Source of the DNA: Bacteroidota bacterium
Lineage (GTDB): Bacteria; Bacteroidota; Bacteroidia; UKL13-3
DNA: 64,000 bases
Assembly (NCBI GenBank): GCA_027487835.1
Contig: JAIYCU010000029.1
Coordinates: 62,001-126,000 of the forward strand
Direction: 5' to 3'
Shown: piece by piece, positions 56,658 through 64,000 of the stretch
Layout of the letters: each line of letters starts with the position of its first letter
Numbering within the stretch: position 1 is the first letter of the stretch
The notes under the pieces: generated by a model
The model's database searches: none
What the model was told of the DNA's origin: nothing
Seen by the model: the letters and a program-made list of their open reading frames with translations, nothing else
Made by a program: the position numbers and the translations under genes

Positions 56658-58121
56658 GTGAAAACATTATCTCAACTCATATCAGCACTTACTTTTATTG
56701 AACTTATTGGTTCAACCCAAAAGGACATTGCCTTGCTTACCTTTGATAGTAGAGAAGCAAAAAAAGAGGCTATATTCTTTGCTATTAAAGGTACACAAGC
56801 AGATGGTCACCAGTTTATTTCGCAAGTAATTGCCAGCGGTTGCGAAGTAATTATTTGTGAAAATTTACCTGAAACCCTTCAAGATTCTATCACCTATTTA
56901 AAGGTTGAAAATACTTCCTCTGCAATGGCACATATGGCGGCTAAGTTTTATGACGAACCTAGCAAGTCACTTAAGTTAGTAGGCGTAACAGGCACCAATG
57001 GTAAAACAACGGTTGCCACTTTATTATTTAATCTATTTAGGTCATTTGGGTATTCGGTTGGTTTATTATCAACCGTGCAAAATCAAATTGATGATGCAAT
57101 TATTCCATCCACTCATACAACACCCGACGCAATTAGAATCAATGCGCTACTTCGTCAAATGGTAGATAATGGATGCACTTATTGTTTTATGGAAGCAAGC
57201 TCACATGCTATTCATCAAAATAGGATCAAACATTTACATTTTGCTGGTGTTGCTTTTACTAATATTACGCATGATCATTTAGATTATCACAAAACGTTTG
57301 ATGCTTATATCAAAGCTAAGAAACAATTGTTTGATGAAGTAAATGAAGAAGCTTTTGCCTTAACAAATAAGGATGACAAGAACGGTATGGTAATGTTGCA
57401 AAATACCCAAGCTACGCGATATACTTATGGATTGCAACATCTAGCTGATTTTAAAGCGAAGATTATTGAAAGTGACTTTAACGGTATGTTATTAAACCTA
57501 GATGGAGAAGAAGCTTGGTTTAGATTGGTTGGAAACTTTAATGCCTATAATTTATTAACTGTATATGGTATTGCTTGCTTATTGGGTAAAGACAAACAAG
57601 AAATCATTACTCATTTAAGTAGCTTAAACGCTGTTCGTGGAAGATTTGAATACCTCCGCTCGGGTATGGGTGTTGTGGGAATAGTTGATTATGCTCACAC
57701 CCCTGATGCCCTGGAGAATGTTTTAGATACTATCAATCAAACCAGAACCGGAAATGAAACGCTTATAACTGTAATAGGTTGTGGCGGAAATAGAGATGCT
57801 GCTAAACGACCTATTATGGCGCAAGTGGCATGCGAAAAAAGCACACGTGTTATTCTTACTTCTGATAACCCGAGAAATGAAGATCCAGAAACTATTTTAG
57901 ATCAAATGATGCAGGGGGTTCCTCCTTTACATTACAAGAAAACCAGTCGAATTACCGATAGAAAAGAAGCAATAAAAATGGCTGTAAGCCTTGCTCAAAA
58001 AGGTGATATCATCTTAGTGGCTGGCAAAGGTCATGAAACCTATCAGGAGATTAAAGGGGTAAAGCATCCTTTTGATGATAAAGCCTTATTAGATGAAATG
58101 TTTAAAATTTTTGAAGCTTAA
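56658..58121 (+). CDS. murE: UDP-N-acetylmuramoyl-L-alanyl-D-glutamate--diaminopimelate ligase
   Basis: ORF 487 aa; GVTGTNGKTTVATL, EASSHAIHQNRI, DNPRNEDPE (DAP-specifying DNPR). Confidence 0.95.
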   Translation: MKTLSQLISALTFIELIGSTQKDIALLTFDSREAKKEAIFFAIKGTQADGHQFISQVIASGCEVIICENLPETLQDSITYLKVENTSSAMAHMAAKFYDEPSKSLKLVGVTGTNGKTTVATLLFNLFRSFGYSVGLLSTVQNQIDDAIIPSTHTTPDAIRINALLRQMVDNGCTYCFMEASSHAIHQNRIKHLHFAGVAFTNITHDHLDYHKTFDAYIKAKKQLFDEVNEEAFALTNKDDKNGMVMLQNTQATRYTYGLQHLADFKAKIIESDFNGMLLNLDGEEAWFRLVGNFNAYNLLTVYGIACLLGKDKQEIITHLSSLNAVRGRFEYLRSGMGVVGIVDYAHTPDALENVLDTINQTRTGNETLITVIGCGGNRDAAKRPIMAQVACEKSTRVILTSDNPRNEDPETILDQMMQGVPPLHYKKTSRITDRKEAIKMAVSLAQKGDIILVAGKGHETYQEIKGVKHPFDDKALLDEMFKIFEA

Positions 58122-58134
58122 TTAAATAAACCTT

Positions 58135-59391
58135 ATGTTATATTACTTATTTGATTACTTAGACCATAACTATAATTTTCCAGGGGCTGGGATGTTTCAG
58201 TTCATCTCTTTTAGAGCGGCATTGGCCATTCTCTTGTCGTTGCTGATTTCCCTAGTTTATGGAAAAACGCTTATCAACAAACTGCGTCAATTACAAGTAA
58301 GTGACGAAATTCGCAACCTTGGATTAGAAGGTGAGCAACAAAAAAAGGGAACGCCTACTATGGGTGGACTCATTATTCTTGCCGCTATTATTATTCCAAC
58401 TTTGTTGTTTGCAAGAATTAATAATGTTTATATAATTCTTATTCTTATCTCCACTGTATGGCTTGGATTGGTAGGCTTTTTGGATGATTACATTAAAGTT
58501 TTTAAGAAGAATAAAGAAGGTTTAGCAGGCAGATTTAAAGTCTTGGGTCAGGTAGGTTTAGGTTTTATAGTAGCCACTACACTTTATTTTAATGAACATG
58601 TAAAGACCAAAGAATTTTATAAGCCTGGAGAGGTTACTGAGGCCTTTATTAAAGAGCATAATTTAAATCCACAGTTGGTCAATAATGAGTTAATGCTTGT
58701 TAAAGACCATAAGGCAACCACTACTACCATTCCGTTCTTTAAAAGTTCGGAGTTCGACTATGCAAACATGTTAAGCTGGATAGGTAGTAGCTATAAAGAT
58801 TATAATTATATCATCTTCTTATTGGTGGTTATTTTCATCATCACAGCTGTTTCTAATGGGGCTAATATAACCGATGGAATAGACGGATTAGCAGCGGGAA
58901 CCTCTGCTATTATATCTTTTGTACTGGGAGTTTTGGCCTATGTAAGTGGCAATATTATTTTTTCTAAATACTTAAACATAATGTACATCCCGCACCTAGA
59001 AGAGATGGTAATTTTTGCGGGTGCTTTAGTAGGAGCTTGTATTGGTTTTCTTTGGTACAATGCATTTCCTGCCCAAGTTTTTATGGGGGATACTGGCAGT
59101 TTAGCCTTAGGTGGAATTATAGCTTCCTTCTCTATCATGGTTCGAAAAGAGTTATTAATTCCAATCTTGTGCGGCATTTTCTTAATAGAAAATCTTTCTG
59201 TGGTAATGCAGGTATCTTACTTTAAATATACTAAGAAAAAGTATGGCGAGGGCAGACGAATTTTTAAAATGTCTCCCCTTCATCATCATTATCAAAAGTT
59301 AGGATTTCATGAATCTAAAATCGTAACGCGTTTTTGGATCATCGGAATTCTATTAGCCATTATTACCATCATCACTTTAAAAGTAAGATAA
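58135..59391 (+). CDS. mraY: phospho-N-acetylmuramoyl-pentapeptide-transferase
   Basis: ORF 418 aa; [49 protein letters not shown]. Confidence 0.97.
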   Translation: MLYYLFDYLDHNYNFPGAGMFQFISFRAALAILLSLLISLVYGKTLINKLRQLQVSDEIRNLGLEGEQQKKGTPTMGGLIILAAIIIPTLLFARINNVYIILILISTVWLGLVGFLDDYIKVFKKNKEGLAGRFKVLGQVGLGFIVATTLYFNEHVKTKEFYKPGEVTEAFIKEHNLNPQLVNNELMLVKDHKATTTTIPFFKSSEFDYANMLSWIGSSYKDYNYIIFLLVVIFIITAVSNGANITDGIDGLAAGTSAIISFVLGVLAYVSGNIIFSKYLNIMYIPHLEEMVIFAGALVGACIGFLWYNAFPAQVFMGDTGSLALGGIIASFSIMVRKELLIPILCGIFLIENLSVVMQVSYFKYTKKKYGEGRRIFKMSPLHHHYQKLGFHESKIVTRFWIIGILLAIITIITLKVR

Positions 59392-59392
59392 G

Positions 59393-60736
59393 ATGAAAAG
59401 AGTAGTAATTTTAGGAAGTGGTGAAAGCGGTACTGGTGCTGCCATGCTAGCTAAGTTAAAAGGCTTTGATGTTTTTGTCTCAGACGCTGGCGCCATTAGC
59501 GATGTATATAAAAATGAGCTGCTTCAATTGGAGGTGGCTTTTGAGGAAAACCAACACACTTTTGAATTAATACTTTCTGCTGATGAAGTAATTAAAAGTC
59601 CTGGTATTCCAGAAAAGGCAGAAATTGTTAAAGCCTTGCGCGCAAAGCAAATTCCGATAATCAATGAAATTGAGTTTGCAGCTAGATATACCTCTGCCTA
59701 TAAAATTTGTATTACTGGTACCAATGGCAAAACTACTACCACTTCCCTTACTTATCATTTGCTTAATAAAGCGGGATTAAATGTTGCCCTTGCGGGTAAT
59801 ATTGGTATCAGTATGTGCAGACAAGTTGCAACTGGTAACTATGATTATTTTGTAATAGAAATTTCAAGTTTTCAATTGGATGATATGTATGATTTTAAAG
59901 CCGAAATGGCGGTTATCTGCAATATCACACCAGACCATTTGGATAGATATAATTATGAATTACAGAATTATATCAATGCAAAATTTAGGATCACCCAAAA
60001 TCAGTCTCAACATGATTATTTCATCTATTGTTCAGATGATGAATTAACCATCAATAACCTAAACCAAACTAAGGGCAATGCGCATCAGCTGCCTTTCTCT
60101 CTGCTAAAATCAGAATTACCAGGTGCCTATTTAGACAATGGGCAAATCATTATCACTACACAAAAAAATCAATCAAACCCTTTTACAATGTATACTTCAG
60201 AACTAATCCTTAGAGGCCGTCACAACGCCTACAATTCTATGGCAGCTGCTATTATTGCTAATGCCCTAGACATTCGTAAAGATATTATTAGAGAAGGTCT
60301 TTCCGACTTTCAAAATGTTGAACATCGCTTAGAACAAGTGGCAACCATTAGAGGCGTTGATTATATTAATGATTCTAAGGCTACCAATGTTAACTCTGCT
60401 TGGTACGCACTTGAAAGCATGGATAAACCAACCATCTGGATAGCGGGCGGCGTTGATAAAGGAAATGATTATGCCATGCTAAGCGAGTTAGTAAAAGAAA
60501 AAGTAAGAATAATTGTTTGCATGGGCTTAGATAATGCAAAAATTCATGAAGCTTTTGGGAAAGATGTAGATATGATTTTTAATACTACTAGCGCCCAAGA
60601 AGCGGTGCATGTGGCTGCAAAAATGTCAAAGCCTGGTGAGGCAGTTTTACTTTCGCCTGCTTGTGCATCTTTCGACTTATTTAAGAACTACGAAGATCGT
60701 GGTCGCCAGTTTAAAGCAGCTGTTAAGGCCTTGTAA
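59393..60736 (+). CDS. murD: UDP-N-acetylmuramoylalanine--D-glutamate ligase
   Basis: ORF 447 aa; ITGTNGKTTTTSLTYHLL, NDSKATNVNSAWYALES, LLSPACASFDLFKNYEDRG. Confidence 0.96.
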   Translation: MKRVVILGSGESGTGAAMLAKLKGFDVFVSDAGAISDVYKNELLQLEVAFEENQHTFELILSADEVIKSPGIPEKAEIVKALRAKQIPIINEIEFAARYTSAYKICITGTNGKTTTTSLTYHLLNKAGLNVALAGNIGISMCRQVATGNYDYFVIEISSFQLDDMYDFKAEMAVICNITPDHLDRYNYELQNYINAKFRITQNQSQHDYFIYCSDDELTINNLNQTKGNAHQLPFSLLKSELPGAYLDNGQIIITTQKNQSNPFTMYTSELILRGRHNAYNSMAAAIIANALDIRKDIIREGLSDFQNVEHRLEQVATIRGVDYINDSKATNVNSAWYALESMDKPTIWIAGGVDKGNDYAMLSELVKEKVRIIVCMGLDNAKIHEAFGKDVDMIFNTTSAQEAVHVAAKMSKPGEAVLLSPACASFDLFKNYEDRGRQFKAAVKAL

Positions 60737-60742
60737 GCATTC

Positions 60743-61921
60743 ATGAACTTGTTTACCTGGGAAAAAATCAAACCAGCCGGTGATAAAATCATGTGGCTAA
60801 TTATTATTGCCTTAATGGTATTGGGTTTGCTTGCTGTTTACAGCTCAACCAGTGCCTTGGCCTATAAGAAAAATGGTGGAAACCCAGAAAGCTTTTTAAT
60901 TCAACAGATGTTCTACTTGGGCTTAGGTTTTATGTTGATGTTAGTGGTACATAGCGTCCATTATAAATATTATATCAAGTTCTCTAAGCTCTTAATTTAT
61001 ATTAGTTATATACTTTTGTTTTTAACCATGTTTTATGGTTCTAACACCAACGAAGCACAACGTTGGCTCCGAGTACCTTTTATTGGTATTCAGTTTCAGC
61101 CTTCAGATTTTGCAAAGGTTGCATTGGTGCTTTTTTTAGCAAGAGAATTGGCCGTTCGACAAGATGATATCAAGGATTTTAAAAAGGGGTTTTTACCTAT
61201 TATTATTCATGTTGGACTCACTTGCCTATTAATTGCACCTTCTAATCTTTCCACTTCGCTCGTTATCCTTAGTACCTCCATGGTAATTATGTTTATAGGC
61301 AGAGTAAGTGTAAAACATATATTTTATGTGGGAGGTCCAATCCTTACTGTTATCGTATTGTTAGTTTTACTTTTATTGAATACGCCAGATAGAAAATTAA
61401 ATGGCATGGGACGGGTGAAAACTTGGAAACATCGCATAGAGAATTTTGCAAAAGAATCAGATAATCGAGATGTAACCTTCCAAAACGACCATGCTAAAAT
61501 GGCCATAGCTACAGGTGGTATCATTGGTAAAGGCCCTGGGGGTAGCATAGAACGTAACTCATTGCCTCATGCCTATTCTGATTTTATTTATGCAATTTTT
61601 GCTGAAGAGTATGGGCTTGTTGGCGCACTCGGACTCATGTTTCTTTACCTTTTGTTTATGTATAGGGCCTTCCGAATTTTGCTTAAAAGTCCAAAAGCTT
61701 TTGGTGCGCTCCTTGCCATTGGGCTCTCCTTTGCCTTTGTGATGCAAGCGCTCATTCATATGGCCATTTCTGTAAACATGGTGCCAAATACAGGTTTAAC
61801 ACTTCCTTTTATTTCTAAAGGGGGTACTTCTATCCTTACCACAAGCTTGGCATTTGGCCTAATTATGAGCGTGAGCAGATATGTTGAAACTGAAGATACC
61901 AATGAGTTAAAACCTGTATAG
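60743..61921 (+). CDS. ftsW: SEDS-family peptidoglycan polymerase FtsW
   Basis: ORF 392 aa; multi-TM; GIQFQPSDFAKVALVLFLAR, HSDFIYAI-like (AYSDFIYAIFAEEYGLVG), NTGLTLPFISKGGTS. Confidence 0.94.
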   Translation: MNLFTWEKIKPAGDKIMWLIIIALMVLGLLAVYSSTSALAYKKNGGNPESFLIQQMFYLGLGFMLMLVVHSVHYKYYIKFSKLLIYISYILLFLTMFYGSNTNEAQRWLRVPFIGIQFQPSDFAKVALVLFLARELAVRQDDIKDFKKGFLPIIIHVGLTCLLIAPSNLSTSLVILSTSMVIMFIGRVSVKHIFYVGGPILTVIVLLVLLLLNTPDRKLNGMGRVKTWKHRIENFAKESDNRDVTFQNDHAKMAIATGGIIGKGPGGSIERNSLPHAYSDFIYAIFAEEYGLVGALGLMFLYLLFMYRAFRILLKSPKAFGALLAIGLSFAFVMQALIHMAISVNMVPNTGLTLPFISKGGTSILTTSLAFGLIMSVSRYVETEDTNELKPV

Positions 61922-61923
61922 TT

Positions 61924-63024
61924 ATGGCAGAAAACGTAAGAATAATTATAAGTGGTGGTGGCACAGGAGGTCATATTTACCCAGCAATTGCAGTGGCACA
62001 AACCCTAGAGAAAATGCTTCCAAATGGGGTAGAATTTATCTTTGTTGGAGCGGCTGATAGAATGGAAATGGAGAAAGTTCCTAAAGCTGGTTATGCCATC
62101 GAAGGCCTTTGGATAAGCGGATTACAACGTAGTTTAAGTCCTAAAAACTTACTATTTCCCTTTAAAGTTATATCAAGTGTGTGGCAGTCTTTAAGCATCA
62201 TTCATAATTTTAAACCCCACCTTGCTATTGGTTTTGGTGGTTATGCTAGTGGTGCTATGATGTATGCTGCCACTTTAAAAGGCATACCTTCTATGATTCA
62301 CGAACAAAATTCTTATGCAGGCATTACCAATAAAATTCTTAGAAATAGGGTTCGAAAAATTGCAGTTGCCTATGAAGGCATGGAGCGGTTTTTTCCTGCC
62401 TCAAAAATTATACTTACTGGAAATCCAGTTAGGCCAGATATTCTTACCGCAAAGGATAAATATGGGGCAGCTATTTCTTTTTTCGGTTTGAACCCAAATT
62501 GCCCGACTCTCCTAATTATTGGAGGTAGCCTTGGCGCAAGAACCATTAACCAAAGTATGGAAAAAGACTTGCACCTACTACAGCAAAAAAACTATAATAT
62601 AATTTGGCAAACAGGTAAGAGTTTTAAAAGTAACATCGCAGCCAATACAAGCACAGAATGCAAGTTTTTTATGGCCCCCTTTATTTATGAAATGGATCTT
62701 GCCTATGCAGCGGCAGATGTAGTGATTAGTCGCGCTGGGGCGCTATCCATTGCTGAATTGCAACTTACCGCTAAGGCTACCATACTGGTGCCTTCTCCTA
62801 ATGTAAGTGAAGACCATCAAACAAAAAATGCAATGGCCTTGGTAAATAAAAACGCTGCACTTTTAGTAAAGGATTCGGCAGCGCCTACAGATTTAATTCC
62901 AACCGCTATTCAATTAATGGAAGATGCCAACTTGCGCCAACAATTATCTACTCAAATTCAAACAATGGCCCTACATAATGCAGCAGAAAAGATTGCGGCC
63001 GAACTATTATCATTAAAGAACTAA
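61924..63024 (+). CDS. murG: undecaprenyldiphospho-muramoylpentapeptide beta-N-acetylglucosaminyltransferase
   Basis: ORF 366 aa; ISGGGTGGHIYPAIAVAQTL, GFGGYASG, HEQNSYAGITNK. Confidence 0.96.
   Translation: MAENVRIIISGGGTGGHIYPAIAVAQTLEKMLPNGVEFIFVGAADRMEMEKVPKAGYAIEGLWISGLQRSLSPKNLLFPFKVISSVWQSLSIIHNFKPHLAIGFGGYASGAMMYAATLKGIPSMIHEQNSYAGITNKILRNRVRKIAVAYEGMERFFPASKIILTGNPVRPDILTAKDKYGAAISFFGLNPNCPTLLIIGGSLGARTINQSMEKDLHLLQQKNYNIIWQTGKSFKSNIAANTSTECKFFMAPFIYEMDLAYAAADVVISRAGALSIAELQLTAKATILVPSPNVSEDHQTKNAMALVNKNAALLVKDSAAPTDLIPTAIQLMEDANLRQQLSTQIQTMALHNAAEKIAAELLSLKN
62485..62494 (+). repeat. dispersed motif GGTTTGAACC
   Basis: ttcGGTTTGAACCcaa in murG. Confidence 0.9.
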
Positions 63025-63026
63025 GT

Positions 63027-64000
63027 ATGGAGTTAAAAGACATAAGAATTGCATATTTTTTAGGAATAGGTGGCATTGGTATGAGCGCTATTGCCCGTTA
63101 TTTTGCCCATTTAGGCATAACTGTTTTAGGGTATGATAAAACAGAAACGCTTTTAACAAAAAAGTTAAGTGCAGAGGGCATGTACATTCATTATCAAGAC
63201 CAACCAGAATTGGTTCAAACCTTAAACTTAGAGAAAAAAGATACACTCATAGTATTAACGCCAGCTATTCCTGCAGACCATCAAGAATGGTCTTGGTTTA
63301 AAGAACAAAGGTTTGAAATTAAAAAGCGCTCAGAAGTTTTAGGAATGATTAGCCGCGCCTACAAAACTATTGGCATTGCAGGTACGCATGGTAAAACAAC
63401 TACTTCAACGATGGTTGCCCATTTGCTTGCACAAAGTAGCATTGGTTGTAATGCTTTCTTAGGGGGTATCTCTACCAACTACCAAAGCAATTTAATTTTA
63501 CATGAGAAGGCCGATACTTTGCCCACCTATGAGCAGTTTAATGTGGTAGAGGCAGATGAGTTTGATCGGTCTTTCTTAACTCTTTTTCCAACCTTAGCCG
63601 TTGTTACTTCTACAGACGCAGACCATCTAGATATTTATGGCGAACACAACGCTATGATGGAGTCTTTTTTAGCGTATACAAATAAAATTTTGCCAGGTGG
63701 ACTCCTTTTTCTCAAAGTGGGTTTAGAAATTGCCAGTAAGATTCAAGTGCCTTTTCAGACCTATGGCCTTTCAGAAGCGGCTCAAAATTTTGCCTTTAAC
63801 ATTAGGATTAATGAAGATATTCACCTGTTTGACCTAAACCTTAATCATGAAATTATAACGGATGTAAATCTTGGTATTTCTGGATTACACAATATAGAAA
63901 ATGCTGTTGCTGCCGCCGCAATTGCACTTAAAGTAGGGCTTTCTCATGATGAAATTAAGGAGGGCTTGGCCTCTTTTAAAGGGGTGAAAAGAAGGTTTGA
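63027..64000 (+). CDS. murC: UDP-N-acetylmuramate--L-alanine ligase (truncated by window end)
   Basis: Manual translation from ATG 63027: MELKDIRIAYFLGIGGIGMSAIARYFAHLG..., IAGTHGKTTTSTMVAHLL, VVEADEFDRSFL, open to window end. Confidence 0.93.
   Translation, partial: MELKDIRIAYFLGIGGIGMSAIARYFAHLGITVLGYDKTETLLTKKLSAEGMYIHYQDQPELVQTLNLEKKDTLIVLTPAIPADHQEWSWFKEQRFEIKKRSEVLGMISRAYKTIGIAGTHGKTTTSTMVAHLLAQSSIGCNAFLGGISTNYQSNLILHEKADTLPTYEQFNVVEADEFDRSFLTLFPTLAVVTSTDADHLDIYGEHNAMMESFLAYTNKILPGGLLFLKVGLEIASKIQVPFQTYGLSEAAQNFAFNIRINEDIHLFDLNLNHEIITDVNLGISGLHNIENAVAAAAIALKVGLSHDEIKEGLASFKGVKRRF
63212..63221 (-). repeat. dispersed motif GGTTTGAACC
   Basis: ttGGTTCAAACCtta in murC. Confidence 0.9.

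Noticed and set aside
1-64000. Possible mobile element, prophage or CRISPR
   Set aside because: No transposase, integrase, phage structural or Cas genes and no regular spacer-repeat arrays seen; nearly all ORFs are housekeeping or envelope functions.

Overview
The window is a low-GC chromosomal segment from a Bacteroidota bacterium. It is almost entirely protein-coding, with no rRNA, tRNA, CRISPR array, IS element or prophage that I can support. From left to right it carries: sucA (truncated); a nucleotide-sugar/polysaccharide block (PHP phosphatase, SIS isomerase, rfbA, rfbB, galE) interrupted by two tandem giant WG-repeat paralogs on the opposite strand; purM; two tandem PorE-like TPR/PD40/OmpA genes; type III glutamine synthetase; ppx; the PDH E2 gene; thyA; gpmI; a DASH-type photolyase/cryptochrome; an SF1 helicase with a C-terminal Myb/SANT-like tail; a small stress/regulator cluster; a desaturase; a DciA-like gene; ftcD; a HiPIP-like lipoprotein; tonB and a TonB-dependent receptor; polA; an acyl-CoA carboxylase; a retropepsin / T9SS-cargo / O-antigen-ligase operon; and the dcw cluster from mraZ to murC (truncated). 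The most unusual signal is not a gene. A short near-palindromic DNA word, GGTTTGAACC (extended form TCGGTTTGAACCAA), occurs at least 17 times exactly plus once as the perfect palindrome GGTTCGAACC, with many one-mismatch relatives. It appears on both strands, in several reading frames and in intergenic DNA, which suggests a DNA-level function such as an uptake-signal-like, HIP1-like or chromosome-architecture motif. Other items worth a second look are a palindromic insertion inside the polA linker, a three-copy 10-bp-period MraZ operator with an inverted upstream copy, a 52-nt intergenic hairpin, and a hairpin shared by two convergent stop codons.
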